This document shows, piece by piece, positions 8,610-16,282 of a stretch of 32,887 nt of DNA (within the stretch, counting starts at the first letter, position 1; every line of letters starts with the position of its first letter). The stretch comes from an uncultured Verrucomicrobia subdivision 3 bacterium (lineage in GTDB: Bacteria > Verrucomicrobiota > Verrucomicrobiia > Limisphaerales > UBA11358), in the NCBI GenBank assembly GCA_903827955.1, contig CAIKKJ010000041.1, positions 1 to 32,887 of the forward strand, written 5' to 3'. The notes beneath the pieces were generated by a model. It had not been told where the DNA came from. It did not search any database and worked only from the letters and a program-made list of their open reading frames with translations. Position numbers and translations under genes: made by a program.

Positions 8610-10012
8610 GCCTCCCGCTGCCACCCGTGCTCGTCGTGGATGACGAGAAAAACATGCGCCGTTCGCTCCAGATCATGCTGGGCGACGAAGGCTATGCCGT
8701 GCGCGCCGCCGAGTCCGCCGAAGAAGCGCTGCGGCTGCTCGCCACGGAGGATTTTTTCATGGTCATCACCGATGCCCGCCTCGGCGGCATGACGGGTTAT
8801 GAATTTCTCACCAAGCTAAAAAACCAGTGGCCGGAAATCCCGGCGCTGATGATCACCGCGTTTGCCACGCCCAAGCTCGCGGTCGAGGCCATCAAGGCCG
8901 GCGCGCTCGATTACCTCGCCAAGCCGTTCGAGCCAGAGGAATTGTTTCACGCCATCGCCCGCTGTGCGGAACGCTACCGCCTGTTGCGTGAAAACGCCGC
9001 ACTGCGTTCCCGCGCCGGCGAAATCATCGGCCTCGAGCAAATCGTCGGCGAGTCGGCAAAACTGCGCGAACTGCGCCAGCTCATCCGCACCGTGGCTGCG
9101 ACCGATGCGCGCGTTTTGGTGCTCGGCGAAAGTGGCACGGGCAAGGAGCTCGTCGCCGGCGCGCTGCACAGCTTGAGCAACCGGCGCAACGAGCATTACG
9201 TCCGCATCAACTGCGCGGCGATCCCCGAGGCGCTGCTGGAAAGTGAATTGTTCGGCCACGAAAAAGGTTCGTTCACCGGCGCGGTCAAACAAAAGCTCGG
9301 CCGTGTCGAAGAAGCCGACAAGGGCACGATTTTTCTCGATGAAATCGCGGACATGGGCAAGCCGCTTCAGGCGAAACTGCTGCGGTTTCTGGAGGACGGC
9401 ACGTTCACGCGCGTCGGCGGCACGGAAGAATTGCGCGTCAATGTGCGGCTCATCGCCGCGACGAACCGCGACATTGCGCAGGCGATTACAACGGGGGATT
9501 TTCGCGAAGATTTATTTCACCGCCTAAACGTGGTGCAGTTTAATTTGCCGCCGCTACGTGAACGCGGCGAAGACGTGCTGCTGCTGGCCGAGCATTTCCT
9601 GAAAAATTTCCGGGCGAAAATGAACAAGACCGTCAACGGCTTTACGCCGGCCGCGCGGCAAAAACTGCTCGCACAACGCTGGCCCGGCAATGTGCGCGAG
9701 CTCCGCAACGTTATCGAACGCGCGCTGATTTTGGAAACCAGCCGCGAAATTCAGCCGGCCGTCCTGCCGGATTTTGCCGTAGAATCCCGCCTGCAAAAAC
9801 CCACGTCCGCCGCCACGCCGGACGAATCGCTGGATGACGCCCTCGGGCGACACGAGCGCGAAATCATCCAGACCACGCTGGAGCAGAATAATTTCAGCCT
9901 GACACGCACCGCCGAAAGGCTTAAGCTGTCCCGTCATTCGCTGCGTTATCGGATGCAGCGGTTGAACCTGAAATTTGAAGGCGACCACGGTTCGCCGAGC
10001 GCAGCCGACTGA
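8606..10012 (+). CDS. sigma-54 dependent response regulator, NtrC family
   Basis: A 468-residue three-domain regulator. The receiver domain (residues 5-120) has the acidic pair DDE near 12-14, phosphoacceptor D56 (ITDARLGG) and the conserved lysine in LAKPFEP. The AAA+ domain (about 145-375) has Walker A GESGTGKE from residue 174, the sigma-54 contact loop GSFTGA from residue 221 in place of GAFTGA, Walker B TIFLDE, and the arginine-finger region LFHRLNV. The C-terminus is a Fis-type helix-turn-helix (FSLTRTAERLKLSRHSLRYRMQRL). It should activate sigma-54 promoters when phosphorylated by the upstream kinase. It is seven bases from the next gene, so the downstream lipid/glycan genes may be co-transcribed or controlled by it, but I found no convincing -24/-12 promoter in the window. 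Confidence 0.96.
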   Translation: MSLPLPPVLVVDDEKNMRRSLQIMLGDEGYAVRAAESAEEALRLLATEDFFMVITDARLGGMTGYEFLTKLKNQWPEIPALMITAFATPKLAVEAIKAGALDYLAKPFEPEELFHAIARCAERYRLLRENAALRSRAGEIIGLEQIVGESAKLRELRQLIRTVAATDARVLVLGESGTGKELVAGALHSLSNRRNEHYVRINCAAIPEALLESELFGHEKGSFTGAVKQKLGRVEEADKGTIFLDEIADMGKPLQAKLLRFLEDGTFTRVGGTEELRVNVRLIAATNRDIAQAITTGDFREDLFHRLNVVQFNLPPLRERGEDVLLLAEHFLKNFRAKMNKTVNGFTPAARQKLLAQRWPGNVRELRNVIERALILETSREIQPAVLPDFAVESRLQKPTSAATPDESLDDALGRHEREIIQTTLEQNNFSLTRTAERLKLSRHSLRYRMQRLNLKFEGDHGSPSAAD

Positions 10013-10019
10013 TTAAAAG

Positions 10020-10262
10020 ATGTTTCAATTACCAGCCAACGGGGCCAAGGCCGACTGGGTCATGTTCGCCATCATGGCCGTTGCCATCGGCGTGTCGGTA
10101 TGCGCCGTGACGCTCTGGATGGTTTTCTACCGGCCAAAATCTAAGAAGCGCCACCGCAAGCAACGCCGCAAACGCCATCAACGCCAGCACAATCCCACGC
10201 TCGCGGAAAAAGGCGGCTTGCCGCCCATGCGCGACCCCGACCAACCGCCGCGCGGCCCCTGA
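10020..10262 (+). CDS. small single-pass membrane protein with a strongly basic tail
   Basis: An 80-residue protein that I cannot assign to a named family. One hydrophobic segment (about residues 13-36) is followed by a dense Lys/Arg/His stretch (about 39-57), then a polar, proline-rich end (NPTLAEKGGLPPMRDPDQPPRGP). The charge pattern predicts N-out, C-in orientation with the basic tail in the cytoplasm, where it could touch acidic lipid or RNA. The gene is wedged seven bases after the response regulator and two bases before the squalene synthase gene, which supports it being real and co-expressed. A role in the neighbouring lipid pathway is possible but rests on location alone. Confidence 0.7.
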   Translation: MFQLPANGAKADWVMFAIMAVAIGVSVCAVTLWMVFYRPKSKKRHRKQRRKRHQRQHNPTLAEKGGLPPMRDPDQPPRGP

Positions 10263-10264
10263 CC

Positions 10265-11134
10265 ATGCAGCACAGCCACGCGCTCACCAAAAAAAGCGCC
10301 TCCAACCTCGCGCTGGCTTTCATCCTGTTGCCGCGCGAAAAACGCGATGCCATGTCCGCGCTCTACGCCTTCTGCCGCGCGGTGGATGATGTCGCCGATG
10401 AAGATTCCGTGCCGACGGAAAAACGCCGCGCACAGCTTGCCGCCTGGCGCGCGGACATCCGGCGCGCCTGCGAAAACAAACCTCCGCAGTTCGTCCTCAA
10501 CCAGGAATTCGCCCCGGTCATCCAAAAATTTAAACTGCCGTTCGCGCTATTTGACGAACTCATCCAGGGCTGCGAAATGGACCTGGAAAAATTACGCTAC
10601 GACAATTTTGACGAGCTGGAACTATATTGTCACCGTGTCGCCTCCGTGGTTGGCCTGTTGAGCATCGAGATCTTCGGCTACAAAAATCCCGCATGCCGCG
10701 ATTACGCCGTCCAACTCGGCCAGGCGTTGCAACTCACGAATATTTTGCGCGACGTGAAGAACGACGCCGCGCGCGGACGGATTTATCTGCCGCTGAGCGA
10801 GCTGAAAAAATTCGGCGTCACCGAAGCGGAGATTTTGGACGGGAAATTTTCGGAACGCTATCAGGCACTCGCCCAAAGCATCGCCGCCCGCACGAAGAAC
10901 TTTTATTCGCGCGCGCAAAAAACCTTGCCGCCGGCTGACCGCCAGGCCATGGTCGCCGCCGAGCTGATGGGCAGCGTCTATTGGGCATTACTGCAAAAAC
11001 TGGAACGCGGCCGCTTCGATGTCTTCGGCGCGCAGCCGTTGAAATTGTCCAAGCCGCACAAGCTCGCACTGATCTTCAAATCCTGGCTGCGCCATGCCGC
11101 CGGCGCCACTTCGCCCAGCTATGGCCAGCCCTGA
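10265..11134 (+). CDS. squalene/phytoene synthase family protein (HpnC/HpnD-like)
   Basis: A 289-residue all-helical trans-isoprenyl diphosphate synthase, head-to-head type. The first aspartate-rich motif is DDVADED from D41 after LYAFCRAV, and the second is DVKND (D163, D167) within NILRDVKNDAARGRIYLP, the Mg-diphosphate binding sites of the family. Such enzymes join two prenyl diphosphates to presqualene diphosphate, squalene or phytoene. The sequence ALYAFCRAVDDVAD is closest in style to HpnD (presqualene diphosphate synthase) of the bacterial HpnCDE route, but HpnC or a C30/C40 carotenoid enzyme cannot be excluded. No second synthase, HpnE or squalene-hopene cyclase is in the window. Its 3' end overlaps the deacetylase gene. 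Confidence 0.9.
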   Translation: MQHSHALTKKSASNLALAFILLPREKRDAMSALYAFCRAVDDVADEDSVPTEKRRAQLAAWRADIRRACENKPPQFVLNQEFAPVIQKFKLPFALFDELIQGCEMDLEKLRYDNFDELELYCHRVASVVGLLSIEIFGYKNPACRDYAVQLGQALQLTNILRDVKNDAARGRIYLPLSELKKFGVTEAEILDGKFSERYQALAQSIAARTKNFYSRAQKTLPPADRQAMVAAELMGSVYWALLQKLERGRFDVFGAQPLKLSKPHKLALIFKSWLRHAAGATSPSYGQP

Positions 11135-11951
11135 AACGCGCCGACTCATCGTCAATGCGGACGACTTCGGCCTGTCATCTTCCGTCAACGCGGCCGTCAT
11201 CCGCGCGCACCGCGACGGCATTTTGACGACGGCCAGCCTGATGGTGAATGAGCCGGGCTTTGATGAAGCCGTGCGGCTCGCGCAGGAAAACCCCCAACTG
11301 GGCGTCGGATTGCATCTGACTTTTTTGATGGGGCACGCCGCATTGCCGCCGGAAAAGATTCCCGGTCTCGTCAATGCGCGCGGCGAATTCAGCAATTCAC
11401 CCGTCGGCGTCGGGATGAATTATTTTTTCAAACGCCATTTGCGCGAACAACTGCGCGCGGAAATCCACGCGCAGTTTGAGAAATTTCACGCGACCGGCCT
11501 GACGCTCGACCACGTCAACGGCCACCTGCACCTGCACCTGCATCCGACCATCTTCAAAATTCTCATGGCCGACGCGGACAAACTCCGCATTACGCAGCTG
11601 CGGCTCACGCGCGACTGCCGGGCACGCAGCCGCCGGCTGTCGCGCGGAAACCTATTTTACAAGGTCTCGCACGCGGCCATCTTTGACTTTCTTTCCCGAC
11701 GCGCCAAAAAAGTTTTGAGGGCAAAAAAAATCCGCCACGCACAAATCACCTTTGGCTTGCTGCAGGATTCGCGCGTGGATGAGGATTATGTTTTGCAGCT
11801 GCTGCCGGAGTTGCCGGCCGGCGATTCGGAGCTTTACTCGCATCCGTCGCTCGACAAGTTTAAGCATGAGTTCGATGCTCTCGTCAGCCCGCGCGTAAAG
11901 CTGGCGGTTGAAAAACTCGGCATCCAGTTGATCCGCTACCAGGATTTGTGA
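11121..11951 (+). CDS. ChbG/HpnK (YdjC-like) family sugar deacetylase
   Basis: A 276-residue protein starting at ATG 11121 (MASPETRR); an earlier in-frame ATG at 11094 would add nine residues and a larger overlap. The metal site is visible as NADDFG (D14, D15) at the N-terminus and the histidine-rich GLTLDHVNGHLHLHLHP in the middle, plus GVGLHLTF. ChbG removes an acetyl group from chitooligosaccharides, while HpnK deacetylates N-acetylglucosaminyl-bacteriohopanetetrol. The position directly after a squalene synthase gene, overlapping it by 14 bases, favours an HpnK-like lipid role. It is followed after one base by a small transporter and then a glycosyltransferase. The exact substrate is inferred, not shown. 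Confidence 0.87.
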   Translation: MASPETRRLIVNADDFGLSSSVNAAVIRAHRDGILTTASLMVNEPGFDEAVRLAQENPQLGVGLHLTFLMGHAALPPEKIPGLVNARGEFSNSPVGVGMNYFFKRHLREQLRAEIHAQFEKFHATGLTLDHVNGHLHLHLHPTIFKILMADADKLRITQLRLTRDCRARSRRLSRGNLFYKVSHAAIFDFLSRRAKKVLRAKKIRHAQITFGLLQDSRVDEDYVLQLLPELPAGDSELYSHPSLDKFKHEFDALVSPRVKLAVEKLGIQLIRYQDL

Positions 11952-11952
11952 T

Positions 11953-12408
11953 ATGGCAAAAATATTGATCGTTCTTTTCATCGCCTTCGCCTTCGAGGCG
12001 TTCGGCGTCATCACGCTCAAGCAGGGCATCAACGTCATCGGCGCGCGTTACACCGAACGCCAGACAGCCGGCGTGGCGACGTGGAAAAACGTGCTTACGC
12101 TTGTCGGCAACTGGTTCACGAACAAAAATGTTTTGCTCGGCCTGCTGCTGGAAACGATTTTTTTCATCCTGCTGCAATACCTGCTCGGCCAGCGCGACGT
12201 GAGTTTTGTCTGGCCGCTGACGGCGGTCAGTTTTGTGATGACCACGCTGGCGGCGCAATTCATTTTGCACGAACGCGTGGATGCCGTGCGCTGGGGCGGC
12301 GTGACGCTCATCGTGCTCGGCGCGATACTCATCAGCTACGGCGAGCACAACAAGGAAAAGCCGGTGCCGCCGGCGCCAAACCTTTCCGACCGACCGGCCG
12401 CGCCGTAA
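11953..12408 (+). CDS. small EamA/DMT superfamily membrane protein, possible lipid-linked sugar flippase
   Basis: A 151-residue protein with four predicted helices (about 3-22, 55-80, 85-105, 112-130), the half-size DMT layout seen in small multidrug resistance proteins and in ArnE/ArnF, which flip undecaprenyl-phosphate aminoarabinose. The C-terminal pair reads SFVWPLTAVSFVMTTLAAQFILHERV then WGGVTLIVLGAILISYG, a typical EamA ending, followed by a short charged proline-rich tail. It starts one base after the deacetylase stop. In this context, next to a deacetylase that would expose an amino sugar and a glycosyltransferase, an ArnE/F-like flippase for the glycolipid is a reasonable inference. 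It may need a partner to make a four-plus-four dimer. Confidence 0.8.
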   Translation: MAKILIVLFIAFAFEAFGVITLKQGINVIGARYTERQTAGVATWKNVLTLVGNWFTNKNVLLGLLLETIFFILLQYLLGQRDVSFVWPLTAVSFVMTTLAAQFILHERVDAVRWGGVTLIVLGAILISYGEHNKEKPVPPAPNLSDRPAAP

Positions 12409-12453
12409 ATTTTGCGCCGGGGTTTTTCCATCAATAAGACTGAACCTGCCGCC

Positions 12454-13605
12454 ATGATCACTGCCACCGCACCGCGCGTCGTCCATGTTTTTCCGAACAG
12501 CGCGCGGCTGTCCTGCGGGCCGTGCAACGCGATCATGGCGTTCATGGAATGCCAGTTGCAGCAAGGGCTGGAAGTCCAGGCGCTGTCGCCCGCCGACCCG
12601 CACATCGCCGCCGAACGCCGGCAACCCATTGAACATCTGCCAATCCAGGAATTTGATCTGGCCACGGAAGATTTCTGCGCCCGGGCGCTGAAGCTGGCGG
12701 AAGCTCCGCGCACGGTCTTTCACTTTCACGGCATCGAGCCGTGGCTCGACACGCTGGGACGCGCGTTGAAAAAAAATTCCACGCCGCAAGTTTTCACCTC
12801 GCACGGTCAGTTGCATTTCAACGGCGGCTGGCACGCGCTGAAAAAATTCACATTTCTGAATTGTTTCAGCGGCTTCATCCGCCGCATGGACGGACTGCAT
12901 TTTTTGACACGGCACGAGCAGCAACGCAGCCGGTTCATCCTGCCCGGCCTGGCCGCAACCATTTTTGTGCAGCCGAACCTCGTGCGGTTGCCGGCCGAGA
13001 CAGGCATCGTCCCCGCCGCCCGCGCGGCGCTGGGCATCCCGGCGGAGGCATTTGTATTTGCGTATCTCGGACGGCTGGACGTGAACACCAAGGGTCTGGA
13101 TTTTCTCGTGCCGGCGTTCGCGGAAATTTCGCGCACGGCAGATGCGCGGCTGGTGCTCATCGGCCCGGACTTTGCCGGCGGCCGTGAATTGCTGGAGCAG
13201 CTCGCCAAAAAACTCGGCTGCGCGGATAAAATCATTTTCGCCGGCCCGCAGGTTGGCGCGGTGAAATGGGGCTTTTTGAAAATGGCCGATGCGTTCGTCT
13301 CGCCGTCGCGCTGGGAGGCGTGCAGCATCGCGCAGGCGGAGGCCATCGGGCTGGGGCTGCCGACGATTGTCTCCACGGAGATCAACCTCGCCCCGGAAAT
13401 GGTGAAGCGTGGCGCGGCGCTGGCCGCGCCGCTGGAAGTGTCCGCGCTGGCCAGCGAGATGCGGCGGCTGATGCAAGATGTCGCGCTGCGAGAATCGCTC
13501 GCAACGGCGGGGCGGAAATGGGTGGACGCGGAATTTTCTTTTGCGAACGCGGGGCCGCGCTTCACGGAATTTTATCGCTCGGTGCTGGCAGGTGCTTCGC
13601 GGTAA
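12454..13605 (+). CDS. glycosyltransferase, GT4-type
   Basis: A 383-residue GT-B glycosyltransferase. The ATG at 12454 is preferred over an in-frame TTG at 12412 because the conserved start RVVHVFPNSARLSCGP follows it. The C-terminal half has the hallmarks of GT4: FAYLGRLDVNTKGLDFL, the nucleotide-sugar binding part, and PSRWEACSIAQAEAIGLGLP with the EX7E-type glutamates near residues 288-296. It lies 45 bases after the transporter and ends the long plus-strand gene run, so it probably adds the sugar to the lipid made by the upstream genes. Its last 44 bases overlap the end of the convergent GT9 gene. Confidence 0.9.
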   Translation: MITATAPRVVHVFPNSARLSCGPCNAIMAFMECQLQQGLEVQALSPADPHIAAERRQPIEHLPIQEFDLATEDFCARALKLAEAPRTVFHFHGIEPWLDTLGRALKKNSTPQVFTSHGQLHFNGGWHALKKFTFLNCFSGFIRRMDGLHFLTRHEQQRSRFILPGLAATIFVQPNLVRLPAETGIVPAARAALGIPAEAFVFAYLGRLDVNTKGLDFLVPAFAEISRTADARLVLIGPDFAGGRELLEQLAKKLGCADKIIFAGPQVGAVKWGFLKMADAFVSPSRWEACSIAQAEAIGLGLPTIVSTEINLAPEMVKRGAALAAPLEVSALASEMRRLMQDVALRESLATAGRKWVDAEFSFANAGPRFTEFYRSVLAGASR

Positions 13606-14554
13606 ACAATTCGACGCGCGGCCAGACTTCCGCCGCCGTCACGTCGTGCAGGCAGAACGGTTTTTCGTAGCGGCAATAATCCGAGCACGGCTTATAAGGG
13701 CAGCCTTTGCCTTCAAAAATTTCCGCCTGCGGATGCAGCGGCACAAACCATTCGTGCATGGACGGGCCGTAGAGCGTGAACGTGGGCACGCCGCAGATCG
13801 CCGCGAGATGGCCGGGGCCGGAGCAGTTGCCGATGAAAATGCCGGCGCGGTCAATGTGCGCGAGCAGTTCCGGCACGGTGCGCGGGCAGACGGGATTTTC
13901 GCCGTGGGCCTGCCACCAGGCGAGCTGGTCGGGGTCGCAGGCGAGCTGCACGGTGATTTTTTTTTCGCGCAGGTTCGCGGCGAGGCGCTGGAAATTTTCC
14001 AGCGGCCAGATGCGCGCCGGCAGCCGCGCGCCGGAATGGACGAGCGCGATGGCCTGGTGCGCCCGCGGCATCAGCGGCAATTCGGTGCGGGCGGGTAGTT
14101 CCAGACCGAGGGCGCGACCGGCGGTGCGCCAGAATTCGTAGCGGTGCGCCAGCGGATCGGGACGCGGCAGTTCGGTGGTAAGGTAACGGTGGCTTTTGAG
14201 GCGCGAAAAGCCGAGGCGTTGCGCCGCCCCGAAAAATTTCAGCGCAAAATGGTCGCGCGGATCCCAGCGGGCAGAGACGGCATAGTCAAATTTTTCCGTG
14301 ACGAGCCGGCGGCGCAGGCGGAACATTTCCCGCCACGGCCAGTGCCAGAATTTATATTTGCCGTGAAAGGCCGTCCACGGCGCGGTGAACACCTGCACGC
14401 GGACGTCCGGCCAGAGGCGCGGGCGTAATTCTTCGGCGAAGGGTTTGGCGACGAGCGTGACTTCGAATTTTTCCGTGGCCGCGCGGAGGAAGGGCGTGGC
14501 GATGACGAGGTCGCCGAGGCCCCACAGTTCCAGAACTAGCAGCCGGGGTTTCAC
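13562..14554 (-). CDS. glycosyltransferase family 9 (heptosyltransferase-like)
   Basis: A 330-residue GT-B protein from a GTG at 14554. The N-terminus LELWGLGDLVIATPFLRA is the GT9 signature (GxGD...P), and the donor domain has FIGNCSGPGHLAAICGVPTFTLYGP at about 238-262, matching the heptosyltransferase ADP-sugar site. A cysteine-rich stretch CPYKPCSDYCRYEKPFC lies near residues 285-301. Family members add heptose or related sugars to lipopolysaccharide core in the cytoplasm. It follows the Wzy/WaaL-like gene by six bases and is the last gene of this minus-strand block. Its stop lies inside the convergent glycosyltransferase gene, a 44-bp tail-to-tail overlap. A different donor sugar is possible. 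Confidence 0.9.
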   Translation of the reverse strand: MKPRLLVLELWGLGDLVIATPFLRAATEKFEVTLVAKPFAEELRPRLWPDVRVQVFTAPWTAFHGKYKFWHWPWREMFRLRRRLVTEKFDYAVSARWDPRDHFALKFFGAAQRLGFSRLKSHRYLTTELPRPDPLAHRYEFWRTAGRALGLELPARTELPLMPRAHQAIALVHSGARLPARIWPLENFQRLAANLREKKITVQLACDPDQLAWWQAHGENPVCPRTVPELLAHIDRAGIFIGNCSGPGHLAAICGVPTFTLYGPSMHEWFVPLHPQAEIFEGKGCPYKPCSDYCRYEKPFCLHDVTAAEVWPRVELFTAKHLPAPSDKIP

Positions 14555-14560
14555 GCGCGG

Positions 14561-16123
14561 TCAGACGGGCTGGATGTGCGGCTGATCCGGCCGGGACGGC
14601 AGGCGACGGATCATCTGGCTGGCAACGGCTTTGACCGACGGCGCGGAGCGGATGCCCCAATTGAATGCCACGCTGAAGCCCGCGAGCTTGGCGAATTCGC
14701 CGATGTCATCCGAGTAGCTGCCGAACAGGAAGAAGTAGCCGATGAAACGGTTCAAGGACATGACGAACAGCAGGGCGTTGACGGTTTTTATCTCCGGATC
14801 GCCGTAGCGGTAGTTGCGATACAAAATAAAAATCGCCGCGAGCGCGACCCACAGATAGCTGATCATCCCCCACAGGCCGAACGGCATCAAGGTTGAGAGC
14901 AGACCATTATGATAATCCATGGAGACGGCCAGACCTTCCTGACTGTGGTCGAAGCCGGACGCGGTGCCTTCAAATGCGCCGCCGCCCATCATGCTAAAAT
15001 CATCCGCATGCAGGGCATAGCCTTTGCCCAGCAGCAGGTATTGCGGAACTTTTGGCCAGACATCATTCCAGATTTGTTCACGCCATTTTTTGCTGCCATC
15101 GGCATCCATCACGGCGGCGGAGTCCAGATGCAGCGGCAAAAAGGAGATGGACCGCTGAAAGGTAAAGGGCAGCTTGCTCGCAAACGGAATCAGCACGGCG
15201 AGCGCCATCGTCCCGAACAACGCGAACACCAGCAACAACCGGGTGCGGTGCAGCCCTTCCATGAAAAATAGCATCAACACAGTTTCGGTATAGCTGATCA
15301 CGGTCAGACGGAAACCACCGACCATCGTCAGCATCATCGCCATCGCAAAAACACCAAACCGGACCGGGTGCTGGCCGGAAAAAATTCCCCGCAGGCCATG
15401 CCGGGCCAGCAGAAAATTCGCCACGCAACCGGCGGTGGTGGCCATCGCGCCCAGGCGGGAAATGCCGAAGGAGAAATCTCCCGCCGCCGATGACACGGAG
15501 GAAGGCGGAAACAGCAGGTTGATGTAGTTCAACGGGGCGGGCAGCACCGGAAACAAGTCGCTGAAGAAGGCCGGCGTTCCCGCCAGAAACAAAAACACCA
15601 CATACAACGTCCGTTTTTCCTTCGGAATCCGCCGGCTGATCAAGGCGAAAAATGTGGCGATACCGACAAACATCGCGAGATATTTTTTCCCGCCACCAAC
15701 ATCGCCACCAAGTGCTTTCAGGCCGATGCCTCCGGTCAGCTCCGCCGTAAGTAGCGCCATGGCTGCCGTGTAAAACATCGCCCAAGTCATCACCGAGGCC
15801 TTGAGGAAATGCCGTTCGCTGTTGAGCGCCCGCTCAATCAGGGCAATGATGAAGCACAAAATCACCACCACTTGCGCCAGCGGCGGATTGCCCTTGAGAA
15901 AAAAACAATACATCGGGCAGCCCAGTCCGAACACCATGAGCGGATAATGCCATTTGATGAAAATGGGCGAGGCCAGCACCGCAATGACGAGACCGACCAC
16001 GAACAGGTTGGAGTAATCCGGGCGATTGCCCACTTCCGTCATGATATAGCCCATCATGATAGCCAGCGGAATGCACACCGCGTAGGTGATTAGCATCCGG
16101 ATGGCTTGGGCGGGGTTCGTCAT
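14561..16123 (-). CDS. O-antigen polymerase/ligase-like polytopic membrane protein
   Basis: A 520-residue protein with about ten to twelve hydrophobic helices and one large hydrophilic region at about 330-415, the arrangement of Wzy polymerases and WaaL O-antigen ligases (PF04932-like). The loop contains LLLGKGYALHADDF and later FDHSQEGLAVSMDYHNGLLSTLMPFG; the GKGY...YHNGLL pattern, with His and Asn, is seen in the active loop of this superfamily. It should polymerise or transfer lipid-linked glycan on the outer side of the inner membrane. Whether it is a polymerase, ligase or exopolysaccharide protein cannot be settled. Its base composition is a little less G+C-rich than neighbouring genes. 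It is followed by the GT9 gene after six bases. Confidence 0.8.
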   Translation of the reverse strand: MTNPAQAIRMLITYAVCIPLAIMMGYIMTEVGNRPDYSNLFVVGLVIAVLASPIFIKWHYPLMVFGLGCPMYCFFLKGNPPLAQVVVILCFIIALIERALNSERHFLKASVMTWAMFYTAAMALLTAELTGGIGLKALGGDVGGGKKYLAMFVGIATFFALISRRIPKEKRTLYVVFLFLAGTPAFFSDLFPVLPAPLNYINLLFPPSSVSSAAGDFSFGISRLGAMATTAGCVANFLLARHGLRGIFSGQHPVRFGVFAMAMMLTMVGGFRLTVISYTETVLMLFFMEGLHRTRLLLVFALFGTMALAVLIPFASKLPFTFQRSISFLPLHLDSAAVMDADGSKKWREQIWNDVWPKVPQYLLLGKGYALHADDFSMMGGGAFEGTASGFDHSQEGLAVSMDYHNGLLSTLMPFGLWGMISYLWVALAAIFILYRNYRYGDPEIKTVNALLFVMSLNRFIGYFFLFGSYSDDIGEFAKLAGFSVAFNWGIRSAPSVKAVASQMIRRLPSRPDQPHIQPV

Positions 16124-16180
16124 ATTTGCGACATCAAAAATTGAACACCGTAAAAATACGCCATTGCCCGCCTAAACCGC

Positions 16181-16208
16181 AACCGGAAACCAGAAACCGG
16201 AAACTTGA
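16181..16208. repeat. two-unit 14-bp repeat (AACCGGAAAC family)
   Basis: AACCGGAAACCAGA and AACCGGAAACTTGA lie next to each other in the 159-base gap between the acyltransferase and Wzy/WaaL-like genes. The same 14-bp unit, in close variants, occurs three times at 21037-21078. The rest of the gap (16124-16282) shows nothing else I can identify. Confidence 0.65.
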
Positions 16209-16282
16209 GGCCAGAAATAAAGCTCCCGTTCACTTGCCGATTACTGTCACGAAATCACTCGTGGGTTTTTAGGTTTCCATCT

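Noticed and set aside
11884-13476. Long 530-codon open frame on the minus strand
   Set aside because: It lies opposite the DMT and GT4 genes, is rich in Arg/Gln/His from G+C-rich antisense sequence and resembles no protein family. The plus-strand genes have clear motifs.
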